From CANHEE01 sp043777755 (lineage in GTDB: Bacteria; Bacteroidota; Bacteroidia; Chitinophagales; Saprospiraceae), in NCBI GenBank assembly GCA_043777755.1, contig JAYWHK010000179.1, positions 1-24,707 on the forward strand: a DNA stretch of 24,707 bases, in the 5' to 3' direction. This document shows positions 14,484-22,439 of this stretch, in pieces. The position numbers and the translations under genes were made by a program. Under the pieces are notes generated by a model, which saw nothing but the letters and a program-made list of their open reading frames with translations, was not told where the DNA came from and searched no databases. Every line of letters begins with the position of its first letter. The first letter of the stretch is position 1.

Positions 14484-15632
14484 ATGCAAGCAACGGAATC
14501 TTTTTTTTCTCAATTAAAAAAAAGCATTGACAATCAATCTTTTGTAAAAATAACATTGAGCAAATACGTTGGAAAAGAAACGGATTTGAAAAATCTTTTT
14601 GTGCGCTTGATTGACCTCAAAGGCATTTTTAAGTTGTCCTTTTTGCTGCGTTACAAAACCAAAGATTTGACCCAAAACTACAGCATTGAAGAAGGTGTTT
14701 CCGTATTGGAAAAAACAATTGGCAACGATTTTCTTAACGCTGACCTTTTTACTACTACCCAAGATTTTAGCCTTTTGTTCAATAAAAAAAGAGAAGCTCA
14801 TTTGGTTTCAAAAAAATCAAATCAAACGCAAAGTGTTGATTTTCAGCACAATAAAGAAAAAAATAGAACTCTGAAAGCCTCTAATATCCTTTATTTACAA
14901 ACACTCGGCATCACTAACCAACAAGGCGAAATACTCAAAGAAGGACAAAAAAAATACAAACAAATTGACAAATACATCGAAATTATTGACGCTACGCTGC
15001 GCCAACATCCCTTGTCGGCTGCGCCACATATTGTGGATATGGGCAGCGGAAAAGGTTACTTGACTTTTGCTTTGTACGACCATCTTTGCCAAAATATCGA
15101 CTCCAAAACAACCATCACTGGCATCGAATTGCGTCCAAATTTAGTTGATTTTTGCAACGATTTATCCAAAAAATGCCATTTTGAAGGCTTAGATTTTGTT
15201 GCTCAGGACATACACGATTACCAGCCCAAACGCATTGATATGTTGATTGCGTTACACGCTTGTGACATCGCTACCGATATTGCTATTGCAAAAGGCATAC
15301 AATCCAATGCTGAAATTATCGTCGTTGCGCCATGTTGCCACAAACAAGTCCGAAAATCCATGCAAACTGATTCTGCAATGCAAGCCATCACCAAACATGG
15401 CATCATGGAAGAACGCCAAGCTGAATTACTGACAGACGGGATTCGTGCGCTTCTGATGGAAGCAAATGGTTACAGCGTCAAAGCCTTAGAATTTGTTTCT
15501 TTGGAACATACGCCTAAAAATATGATGCTGATTGGAATAAAAGGAAAAAAAAATCCAGATGCAATGAATAAAATACAAGAAATAAAAACATTGTTTGGAA
15601 TAAAAGAGCATTATTTAGAGCAACTTCTGTAG
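14484..15632 (+). CDS. SAM-dependent methyltransferase, METTL25/RRNAD1-like
   Basis: A 382-residue class I methyltransferase. The SAM-binding loop IVDMGSGKGYLTFAL is at 183-197 and the acidic residue at the end of the second strand is in TGIELRPNL (212-220). The distinctive family motifs are ALHACDIATDIAIAKG (256-271) and VVAPCCHKQVR (280-290); the Cys-Cys-His is characteristic of the Methyltransf_32 type. The N-terminal 170 residues form a separate helical domain. Substrate unknown: eukaryotic relatives have been linked to RNA or peptide methylation, and this is only a hint. It is followed within the stop codon region by palindromic repeats. Confidence 0.88.
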   Translation: MQATESFFSQLKKSIDNQSFVKITLSKYVGKETDLKNLFVRLIDLKGIFKLSFLLRYKTKDLTQNYSIEEGVSVLEKTIGNDFLNADLFTTTQDFSLLFNKKREAHLVSKKSNQTQSVDFQHNKEKNRTLKASNILYLQTLGITNQQGEILKEGQKKYKQIDKYIEIIDATLRQHPLSAAPHIVDMGSGKGYLTFALYDHLCQNIDSKTTITGIELRPNLVDFCNDLSKKCHFEGLDFVAQDIHDYQPKRIDMLIALHACDIATDIAIAKGIQSNAEIIVVAPCCHKQVRKSMQTDSAMQAITKHGIMEERQAELLTDGIRALLMEANGYSVKALEFVSLEHTPKNMMLIGIKGKKNPDAMNKIQEIKTLFGIKEHYLEQLL

Positions 15633-15688
15633 CTCCAAGCTATAGCTTGGAGTATAATTTATAACCTTGTGCGGACTCAAGTCCGCAC
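15633..15688. repeat. Pair of short intergenic palindromes
   Basis: CTCCAAGCTATAGCTTGGAG (15633-15652) is a perfect 20-bp palindrome right after the methyltransferase stop. GTGCGGACT (15669-15677) and AGTCCGCAC (15680-15688) pair around a two-base loop and are followed by ACTCC. Both share CTCCAA/TTGGAG sequence. They resemble dispersed REP-like elements and may also end transcription. Confidence 0.85.
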
Positions 15689-15709
15689 TCCAAAACCCAA
15701 TTTTTTATT

Positions 15710-16585
15710 ATGAAAACACTCATTTCAACCGCCTTATTGTTAATGACGTTCAATTTATTTGGACAAGAAGAAGGCCGTCGTGCAAGTGGCGACCTTTCAC
15801 CTTGGTCAAAAATGGACGAATCCAGTACTGCTCCAATCGTTGCATACACGCTTGTTTCAGATGCCAATTTGCGTGAAAAACCTGATGCCAATGCAAAAAT
15901 CGTTCAAAAATTAGCCATTGCAACCAAAATTACCATCAGCGAGGTCGATAAAACAGAAATTACGCTCAATGGATTCAAAGCTCCTTGGTGCAAAGTTTCG
16001 TTGAGCAACGGGACTGTTGGCTATCTTTGGGGCGGCGTTTTGTCTTGTGCAACCTTCGTTTATGACCAAGAATACGACGACGAAAAAGGCTTGATGATTT
16101 TGGCTGGTGTATCATCTTTTGAAGAAAAAACGGGCAAAACACTCATTCAAATCCGTGCTGTCAAAAATGGTATCGAACTCAGCAAAACAGAATTTTCTGC
16201 GCAAGCTGACGTTGGGTATTATTTAGACATTATTCACAACGATTGCAAGGTTTTTGAAAATGTAAATAACGTTTTTGAAGTCGATTTATATTATCCAGCT
16301 TGCGGTTATGCGTCGAGTGAAAACCTTTATTTTTTCAGCAAAAATAAATTTATCAAAGCCATGACAACCTCTTCTGTATCTGATGCAGGAGCGTTCTTTG
16401 CAGTGGAAAGTGTCCTTTTACCTTGCGACAAAGGTGGTATTGCCAACCACGTCATGCTTATAAAAAATGAAGGTGAGTATGACGAAAACATTAATGGAGA
16501 ACCGAAACTCAAAACTCAGTCTTACAATATTGACCTTTTTAAATGGACAGGTGACAAATTAATAAAAGTGAAAAGTTGGAAGTAA
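15710..16585 (+). CDS. Exported protein with an SH3b-like domain
   Basis: A 291-residue protein with signal peptide MKTLISTALLLMTFNLFGQ. Residues about 45-120 look like a bacterial SH3 domain (VSDANLREKPDANAKIVQKL, then TVGYLWGGVL), as used to bind cell-wall peptides. The rest of the protein is a predominantly beta region that is not recognised, with paired-looking cysteines (DCKVFENVN, YPACGY, LPCDKGG). Its role is probably periplasmic or at the cell surface. It sits just upstream of the sigma factor gene, but with 92 bases between there is no direct evidence that they share a transcript. Confidence 0.75.
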   Translation: MKTLISTALLLMTFNLFGQEEGRRASGDLSPWSKMDESSTAPIVAYTLVSDANLREKPDANAKIVQKLAIATKITISEVDKTEITLNGFKAPWCKVSLSNGTVGYLWGGVLSCATFVYDQEYDDEKGLMILAGVSSFEEKTGKTLIQIRAVKNGIELSKTEFSAQADVGYYLDIIHNDCKVFENVNNVFEVDLYYPACGYASSENLYFFSKNKFIKAMTTSSVSDAGAFFAVESVLLPCDKGGIANHVMLIKNEGEYDENINGEPKLKTQSYNIDLFKWTGDKLIKVKSWK

Positions 16586-16677
16586 AAAATATTTCTAAAA
16601 ACATACCTTTTACAGACAACCATTTTTAACCTTGTAGCATATAATATGTTGTAGCTTAAATTGAAATAATTTAGCGT

Positions 16678-17232
16678 ATGACAAACCAAGGTTTTGACGA
16701 AAAAAATGTGCTGCAAGGTTGTTTGAAAAACGACCTTCGTAGCCAAAAATTGCTCTACGAGCGATACAGAATTTCTATGTTCACGCTATGTCTTCGTTAC
16801 GCTACCGACAGAGCCGAAGCCGAGGATATGCTACAAGATGGTTTTATTCAAGTGTTCAAAGAAATGCACCAATACGATTCTTCAAAAGGTGTTTTTGAAG
16901 GTTGGATGCGACGGGTCATTATCAATGTAGCATTGCAGCTGATTCGGAAAAAGAAAATGAGTTTTGTGGAAATGAACGATTCGCAATTGCAAATTTCCAG
17001 TGATGAAGATGTGGTTTCAAGCATGTCGCTCAAAGAACTATTGGCGCATATTCAAAAATTACCAACAGGCTACCGAACAGTTTTTAACCTTTATGTTATT
17101 GATGGTTTACAGCACAATGAAATCGCTGAAATGCTCAATATCTCCATAAATACTTCGAAAACACAGCTTTTTAAAGCAAAACAATTGCTGAAAAAAGCGA
17201 TTACTGATTCGCAATTGGTCACAGCATACTAA
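16678..17232 (+). CDS. ECF-type sigma-70 family RNA polymerase sigma factor
   Basis: A 184-residue sigma factor. Region 2 (about 24-90) has LYERYRISMFTLCLRY and the -10 recognition part EAEDMLQDGFIQVFKEMHQYD, with GVFEGWMRRVIINVALQLIRKKK as region 2.4 and its end. Region 4 (about 125-175) has LPTGYRTVFNLYVIDGLQHNEIAEML and the helix-turn-helix ISINTSKTQLFKAKQLLKK. There is no region 3. The next gene starts 11 bases later and encodes a membrane-anchored protein that is likely its anti-sigma partner. Regulon unknown. The ATG at 16678 gives a full region 2. Confidence 0.93.
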   Translation: MTNQGFDEKNVLQGCLKNDLRSQKLLYERYRISMFTLCLRYATDRAEAEDMLQDGFIQVFKEMHQYDSSKGVFEGWMRRVIINVALQLIRKKKMSFVEMNDSQLQISSDEDVVSSMSLKELLAHIQKLPTGYRTVFNLYVIDGLQHNEIAEMLNISINTSKTQLFKAKQLLKKAITDSQLVTAY

Positions 17233-17243
17233 AAATTATAGAC

Positions 17244-18779
17244 ATGAGTAAGGATTTAGAATCTCTTTTTCGCTCTTCCTTCAACGATGAAAACATCAGC
17301 GAAGAGGATTGGAATGTACCTCCCGACAAGGTTTGGGCTGGTATTGAAGAGGATTTGACGGAAAAGAAAAAAAAGCGTTTTGCTTTCTTTTGGGTATTCC
17401 CATTTGCTGTGATGGGTGGTTTATTTGCATTGTTTTTATTTTCTGAAAAAGTATTTTTCGACAATAAGAACAACCAAAATATGCCTACTATCAATGCAAA
17501 AAATATTGATAAAACAACAATCAGAAGCATTGATGATACCGAAACAATTGGAAAAAATACAAATGGCTTAATTAAAAATGTGATTTTTGAAAATAAAAAT
17601 ACTGAGAATAATAATGTAGAAAATACTGAAAATCAATCAGCTAAAAATAATGTTGCGGGCAAAAAAGCTATTTTTGATAAAAAATATTCTAATCCTCAAA
17701 AGCCTACTATGGTTGGTTCTTTTACAAAAAAATCAATTGCTACGACAAACGCAAATCAAAGTTTTTTAGTAGGAAATAAAAATTCAAATCTTGTATTATC
17801 CAATGTTGTCGAAAATATAAATGCAAGTATTGTGTCGAACAATGAAAAAACTGACAACAGTGAAATAGTCCAAAATACAAATCAAAAGCGGAGTCCTTTG
17901 GAAACAATCAAATCGCTTCCACAAGATTTTAAATACCTTGCAATCCCAGAATTGAGCGTAAATATTGCCTCTATTTACGCCTCAAAACTGGACTATTTTT
18001 CTTTGGAAAAAATAAAACCAACACCAAATTACGCTGTTATTGTATCGGCTCAAACTTTTTTTGTGAAAAATAAAATCAAGAGCGACGGCAAGATAGATTT
18101 TAGTGGCGAAAAATTTAATTTGGCATATTCTTATGGCATAAGTGCCTCGAGAATGATTGGCAAGCGTACTTTTGTGACTTTGGGGCTTCAACAATCTGAA
18201 ATACGTTACGCACTCAATTATGACGTAGCTTTGCCTTTTAATCCAAATGGAGAAACGACCAATATCAACGGTAATTTTGACAATAAATACAATGGAGCGA
18301 TTCCTACTTCACAAGGTGAGTTGAAAATGGAAATGGTACTTCAGCGACAGTCGAACCAAGTTGTTACCGCAGGTGAAGCGATTCCTATTTCTGCTTCTGG
18401 AATAGAGAAGTTAAAATTCGTAAGGATTCCTCTTTCGATTGGAGCTAATTTTTTTAATATTGGTAAGTTTCAGATAATCAATCAGTTATCATTCAATCAA
18501 ATGATTAATACGAGTACAGAAACTACTTTTCAGAGCGTACTGTCCCGTCATAGTGCTGTAAAAGAAACGCAAACCACTGTCCAAAATTCTCCGAAACCAA
18601 ATCGGTGGACACCTGAGATTGGAACAATCCTTGGCTTTTATTATCCATTGACAAAAAAAATGCAACTCGGTGCGGAAGGTTTTTTCAATCAATCTTTACG
18701 TCCAATGTACAAAAATGCGTCTTATTCAAATACGCCAATTTCTTACGGCATCGGAGTGAACCTAAAATATAGGTTTTAG
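17244..18779 (+). CDS. Anti-sigma-like membrane-anchored protein with C-terminal beta-barrel
   Basis: A 511-residue protein in three parts. Residues 1-44 are cytoplasmic and charged (SEEDWNVPPDKVWAGIEEDL), as in anti-sigma N-termini next to ECF genes. Residues about 45-67 form one transmembrane segment (FAFFWVFPFAVMGGLFALF). Then an Asn/Lys-rich low-complexity linker (to about 240) leads to a region of alternating strands ending in YGIGVNLKYRF; a terminal Phe is the usual outer-membrane-barrel signal. Combining an inner-membrane anchor with an outer-membrane-type end is odd: it may be an envelope-spanning sensor or a protein only resembling a barrel. Partner of the sigma factor, 11 bases downstream. 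Confidence 0.8.
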   Translation: MSKDLESLFRSSFNDENISEEDWNVPPDKVWAGIEEDLTEKKKKRFAFFWVFPFAVMGGLFALFLFSEKVFFDNKNNQNMPTINAKNIDKTTIRSIDDTETIGKNTNGLIKNVIFENKNTENNNVENTENQSAKNNVAGKKAIFDKKYSNPQKPTMVGSFTKKSIATTNANQSFLVGNKNSNLVLSNVVENINASIVSNNEKTDNSEIVQNTNQKRSPLETIKSLPQDFKYLAIPELSVNIASIYASKLDYFSLEKIKPTPNYAVIVSAQTFFVKNKIKSDGKIDFSGEKFNLAYSYGISASRMIGKRTFVTLGLQQSEIRYALNYDVALPFNPNGETTNINGNFDNKYNGAIPTSQGELKMEMVLQRQSNQVVTAGEAIPISASGIEKLKFVRIPLSIGANFFNIGKFQIINQLSFNQMINTSTETTFQSVLSRHSAVKETQTTVQNSPKPNRWTPEIGTILGFYYPLTKKMQLGAEGFFNQSLRPMYKNASYSNTPISYGIGVNLKYRF

Positions 18780-18825
18780 GCGGAGTTTGGACTGAGTTTT
18801 GGAATTTAGTCTGAACAAAAAAGTC

Positions 18826-18857
18826 AAAAAAGTCAAGCGATTTCGCTTGACTTTTTT
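18826..18857 (+). terminator. Terminator after the sigma/anti-sigma operon
   Basis: AAAAAAGTCAAGCG (18826-18839) and CGCTTGACTTTTTT (18844-18857) pair over 14 bp with a four-base loop, followed by further T's: a strong intrinsic terminator 47 bases after the stop. Confidence 0.9.
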
Positions 18858-19009
18858 TTTGTTTAAAAATATTTATAAAAAAATTAAACAAAATTAATTT
18901 TCTCAGGCAACCTTTTTACAAGTATTCTCATATTAGATATAGTGAACAAGCAACAGGGTTTTGCTTTTCCAAAAATCATTATTTTGCTAACTAAATAAAA
19001 TTTTTTATT

Positions 19010-19942
19010 ATGAAATTGAGAATCTTAATTTTCGCCTTTTTAGCTGTAAGCAGCATGAGTTTTTTTACATCTTGTGAAGAAGATGAGCCAGTAATAACAC
19101 CAGTAGTGAAAAAAACAATCGTAGATGTTGTAATCGCTGACGCTAATTTTTCATTTTTAAAAGCAGCAGTAGTAGCGGCAGGCTTGGACAAGACCTTGGC
19201 TGAAACACCAAATCTTACTGTTTTTGCACCCGTCAATCAAGCGTTCAAAAATGCGGGTTTCAAAGATGAAGCAGCTGTAAGTGCAGCAGATAAAGCAACA
19301 TTGACTGCAATTTTGCAATACCATGTTTTAGGTTCAAAAGTTGCATCGGCAGACATCAAAACAGCTGATAATCAAGAACTTACAACACTGGGAAAAGCTA
19401 TTGCGTTTTTAACAAAAAATGCAGCAGGCGTATCTATCAATGGTGCAAAAGTTACAACAGCTGACGTTGCTGCCGATAATGGCGTGATTCATGTTATTGA
19501 TGCAGTACTTTTGCCACCAAGCAAGAATATTGTTGAAATGGTCGTAGCTGATCCAAATTTATCTTTGTTGAAAACAGCCGTTTTACGTGCTAATGAAGGT
19601 GCTACAAAAGTGGTAACAATTCTTTCAGGAACAGGTCCATTTACTGTTTTCGCTCCTACAAATGCGGCGTTCACAAAAGCTGGTTTTGACGAAGCAAAAT
19701 TAAAAGCAGCTGACCCTGCGTTTTTAGCAAAAGTTTTAACACACCACGTTGTAGGCGCTCGTGTTTTCTCTACTAATTTGAAAGATGGTGCCGTCAAATC
19801 CGCACAAGGCGACGATTTGACTTTTAAAGGAGCAACTGTACAAGGCTCTTTTAACACAACAGCATCAAACATTACAGCGGTAAATATTTTACCAACGAAT
19901 GGTGTTATTCACGTAATTGATGCCATTTTATTACCAAAATAA
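19010..19942 (+). CDS. Lipoprotein with two fasciclin (FAS1) domains
   Basis: A 310-residue surface or periplasmic lipoprotein: signal peptide with lipobox SFFTSC, Cys22 lipidated, followed by EEDE. An acidic run just after the cysteine resembles the lipoprotein export signals of Bacteroidota, so display on the cell surface is plausible. Two FAS1 domains follow at about 37-169 and 173-309, each with the H1 motif (NLTVFAPVNQAFKNAG; PFTVFAPTNAAFTKAG) and the H2 end (DNGVIHVIDAVLLP; TNGVIHVIDAILLP). FAS1 domains mediate adhesion. Gene is single, ends in hairpins. Ala/Thr/Val-rich, less AT-rich than its neighbours. Confidence 0.95.
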   Translation: MKLRILIFAFLAVSSMSFFTSCEEDEPVITPVVKKTIVDVVIADANFSFLKAAVVAAGLDKTLAETPNLTVFAPVNQAFKNAGFKDEAAVSAADKATLTAILQYHVLGSKVASADIKTADNQELTTLGKAIAFLTKNAAGVSINGAKVTTADVAADNGVIHVIDAVLLPPSKNIVEMVVADPNLSLLKTAVLRANEGATKVVTILSGTGPFTVFAPTNAAFTKAGFDEAKLKAADPAFLAKVLTHHVVGARVFSTNLKDGAVKSAQGDDLTFKGATVQGSFNTTASNITAVNILPTNGVIHVIDAILLPK

Positions 19943-19968
19943 TAGAAAAGAAAAACAATAGTTAGAAA

Positions 19969-20028
19969 AGCAGTGACGGGTAAAAATACCTATCGCTGCT
20001 TTTTTTGTGAAAAATAAGCAGCGATAGG
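19969..20028 (+). terminator. Terminator with alternative hairpins after the FAS1 gene
   Basis: Three segments can pair in two ways. AGCAGTGACGGGTA (19969-19982) pairs imperfectly with TACCTATCGCTGCT (19987-20000), followed by T-run TTTTTTT: an intrinsic terminator. The same CCTATCGCTGCT (19989-20000) also pairs perfectly over 12 bp with AGCAGCGATAGG (20017-20028). The first is the probable terminator. Confidence 0.75.
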
Positions 20029-20126
20029 GCAAAAAGACTAAGAATTTGGAATAGGGTGTATATATACAACGGATATTGGTTATTAGATATTAAAGATATT
20101 GCAAACGCTTGGTTTCTAATATTTTA

Positions 20127-20324
20127 CTTAGTGTCCGAAATCTCGTGCTTGCAAACTAATCGCATTTTCGCACACAGATTTTCGCAGATAAAATCAATAA
20201 ATTGATTTCACTCACGGATTTTCACGGATTTCCTACACGAAAAATCAGCGAAAATCCGTGAGTGATGCGGAAGCATCATCTGTGTAAATCTGCGTGCAGA
20301 ATTATGAACCATAAGCAACTTCAT
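20127..20324 (-). repeat. Dispersed intergenic repeat, copy B (inverted)
   Basis: Read on the minus strand this is the homologue of 4142-4280: TGAAGTTGCTTATGGTTCAT then ATTCTGCACGCAGA at one end and TTGCAAGCACGAGATTTCGGA at the other. Copy B is longer because of extra units of CACGGATTTTC/GTGAAAATCCGTGAGTGAAAT type that pair into nested hairpins. It contains no gene. Together with the terminator and the AATTTAGAATC repeats it fills most of the 504-base gap between the FAS1 gene and dnaA; nothing else is seen there. Confidence 0.85.
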
Positions 20325-20413
20325 CGGCAGCACGAACTTCTGTACACTAAGATATTTTATATAAAAAAGAGAGTCCTGAAAAGCGTAAGTTATATTTTGT
20401 TCTTCGATTCTTA

Positions 20414-20449
20414 AATTTAGAATCCCGAATTTAGAATCTCGAATTTTTA
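20414..20449 (+). repeat. Tandem AATTTAGAATC(C/T)CG repeats at the dnaA end
   Basis: AATTTAGAATC occurs at 20414-20424 and 20428-20438 with 14-bp spacing, plus a partial third unit that runs into the dnaA stop codon. It looks like a short tandem duplication and may help terminate dnaA. Confidence 0.7.
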
Positions 20450-21952
20450 CTTCGTACTCATTTTCAGTTTCTTTTCAAGTTCTAATACCGTTTCCTTGAA
20501 AGCCTCGTCAGTTTCGATTTGGTCTTGTACCGCTTTACAAGAGTGAATCACGGTAGAGTGGTCACGACCTCCGAAAGCCGCACCAATGGCTTTTAGCGAC
20601 TTGTTGGTCATGCTTTTAGACATATACATAGATATTTGACGGGCTACGACAATCGCACGTTTGCGAGATTTTCCTTGTAATTTGTCCACACCAATCTTGA
20701 AATGGTCTGCCACTACGTTTTTGATGTACTCTACAGTAATTTCTTTGGTGACATTCGTTACAAAGTTATTAATAACATCTTTTGTTAAGCTGATGTCAAT
20801 ATTTTTTTGATTGAGAGCCGATTGAGCAATCAAAGAAATCATTACGCCTTCCAGCTCACGAATATTGTTTTTTACATTAAAACAAATACATTCTGCTACA
20901 TCATGTGGCATTTGAAGACCTTCTTTCTCAATTTTTGCTTCCAAAATCGCCATACGAGTTTCAAAATCAGGCATTGCCAAATCTGCGGACAAGCCCCATT
21001 TGAAACGAGAAATGAGTCGGTCTTCGATACCTTCGAGGTTTTTCGGAGGACGGTCACAAGTCAGAATCAATTGTTTGCCTGTTTGGTGCAATTGATTGAA
21101 AATATGGAAGAAAATCTCTTGTGTTTTGAGCTTATTCGCAAGGAATTGAATGTCATCAACCACCAAAACATCTATCAATTGATAAAAATTCACCAAATCA
21201 TTGATAGAACCATTTTTGATAGATTCTATGATTTGGTTCGTGAATTTTTCACAAGATACATACAGTACATTTTTATCTTCAAAATTCTTAACTACTTCAT
21301 TACCAATAGCTTGTGCTAAGTGTGTTTTTCCCAAACCAACATTTCCGAATAAGAAAAGCGGATTAAAAGCCGTTCCTCCTGGTTTTTTAGCAACCGCCAT
21401 ACCAGCAGAACGAGCCAAACGATTACAATCTCCTTCGATAAAATTCTCAAATTGGTAATTCTGATTCAGCAACGAATCTATACGCACTTTCTTGATACCA
21501 GGAATCACAAACGGATTCTTGATGTGTTCAGCCCTGATTTGTTGTTGGTGTATCGGACGTTCTTCCACTTCTGCCATAGTGGTTGTCATCGTATGGTTCG
21601 CCACAGCAGAAGCACTTGCGCTGGCGTTCATAGCCATTGCCATAGCCGCAGGTTTTGCAGTGGCAACCGTCATGTTTGTTCTCGCCTTTTCCGCAGGGCG
21701 ATTCATCAGGACTTGATACTCTAAGCGACCCCTTTCGCCGAGTTCTTGGTGGATAGACATACGAAGCAATGCCACGTAATTGTCTTCCAGCCACTCGTAA
21801 AAAAACTTGTTGGGTACTTGTATCGTAAGTACACCTTGATCCAACCTAACGGGTTTGATTGGCTCGAACCAAGTCTTAAAACTTTGGGCATTTACATTTT
21901 TTTGTATGGTATGCAGGCAGCTAGACCATACTGTTAAACAGTCCTTGATCAT
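20447..21952 (-). CDS. dnaA: Chromosomal replication initiator protein DnaA
   Basis: DnaA binds DnaA boxes at the origin and opens the DNA for replication. All four domains are present in 501 residues. Domain I is at 1-85. Domain II (about 86-145) is a linker unusually rich in Ala, Met, Ser and Thr (AKPAAMAMAMNASASAS). Domain III is the AAA+ ATPase with Walker A LFGNVGLGKTH (201-211), Walker B DVLVVDDIQF (261-270) and sensor DRLISRFKWGL. Domain IV has RKRAIVVARQISMY and the DnaA signature GGRDHSTVIHSCKAV (461-475). Complete; its ATG at 21952 begins MIKDCLTVW. Single gene, with a candidate promoter about 190 bases upstream in an AT-rich region. Its neighbours (RNA ligase, FAS1 gene) are not the dnaN/recF group. 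Confidence 0.98.
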   Translation of the reverse strand: MIKDCLTVWSSCLHTIQKNVNAQSFKTWFEPIKPVRLDQGVLTIQVPNKFFYEWLEDNYVALLRMSIHQELGERGRLEYQVLMNRPAEKARTNMTVATAKPAAMAMAMNASASASAVANHTMTTTMAEVEERPIHQQQIRAEHIKNPFVIPGIKKVRIDSLLNQNYQFENFIEGDCNRLARSAGMAVAKKPGGTAFNPLFLFGNVGLGKTHLAQAIGNEVVKNFEDKNVLYVSCEKFTNQIIESIKNGSINDLVNFYQLIDVLVVDDIQFLANKLKTQEIFFHIFNQLHQTGKQLILTCDRPPKNLEGIEDRLISRFKWGLSADLAMPDFETRMAILEAKIEKEGLQMPHDVAECICFNVKNNIRELEGVMISLIAQSALNQKNIDISLTKDVINNFVTNVTKEITVEYIKNVVADHFKIGVDKLQGKSRKRAIVVARQISMYMSKSMTNKSLKAIGAAFGGRDHSTVIHSCKAVQDQIETDEAFKETVLELEKKLKMSTK

Positions 21953-22439
21953 TATTTTTGTGTAAAATAAATTGGCTCTAAAGCCGTGTTCTGAAAATAA
22001 TTTTTCGAACGTTTTCTAAAATAGAATGATGTTTGCTAAAAGCTAAATTTTGCTGACGAGCAGCAATACGGAAGAGTAGTATTTACGCTGAAAAAGTCTT
22101 TGTTGTGTGTCCTCTTGTTTTCTTTCTCTACGGGAGTACAAATATCGGTACTTTTTTTCAGATAAACAAAGTTTTTAGCATAAAAAAATGATATTTTTTT
22201 TATCGTAAATTAACATTTGTAACATATTTTAAATCATTGATAATCAATGATTTAACAAAGTTATAAACACTCTATTTTGCTGAAAATCAATGACTTAAAA
22301 AACTTACGAACTAATTTATATTTAATTTAATAAAAATCGTAAATCGCTGTATAACAGTTAGATACAAAATTAAAAAAATATAAAATATTGTAAAAAAAAT
22401 TTTAAAATTTTAAAAAAAAATGATGGCAAGGCAAATTTT
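21953..22439. other. AT-rich non-coding region upstream of dnaA
   Basis: This 487-base gap has no convincing gene. It contains the dnaA promoter candidate, a perfect 13-bp inverted repeat around one base (arms 22229-22241 and 22243-22255, core AATCATTGATAATCAATGATT is the central part), a partial copy AAATCAATGACTTA at about 22283, and very AT-rich tracts near 22370-22430. There is one near-match to a DnaA box (TTATAAACA at about 22261). It could include an origin region but no cluster of DnaA boxes is seen; in Bacteroidota oriC is not always beside dnaA. Confidence 0.45.
22139..22170 (-). promoter_or_regulatory. Candidate dnaA promoter
   Basis: Minus strand TTTG (22167-22170), 20 bp spacing, then GATATTTG (22139-22146), one base off TAnnTTTG. 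It would give a 5' leader of about 180 bases before ATG 21952. Confidence 0.4.

Noticed and set aside
20807..21319. 170-aa open frame opposite dnaA
   Set aside because: It is a shadow of dnaA on the other strand, with Cys/Phe-rich low-quality sequence and no promoter.
21953..22439. A proven replication origin
   Set aside because: Only one near-match to a DnaA box is visible; called a possibility, not an origin.
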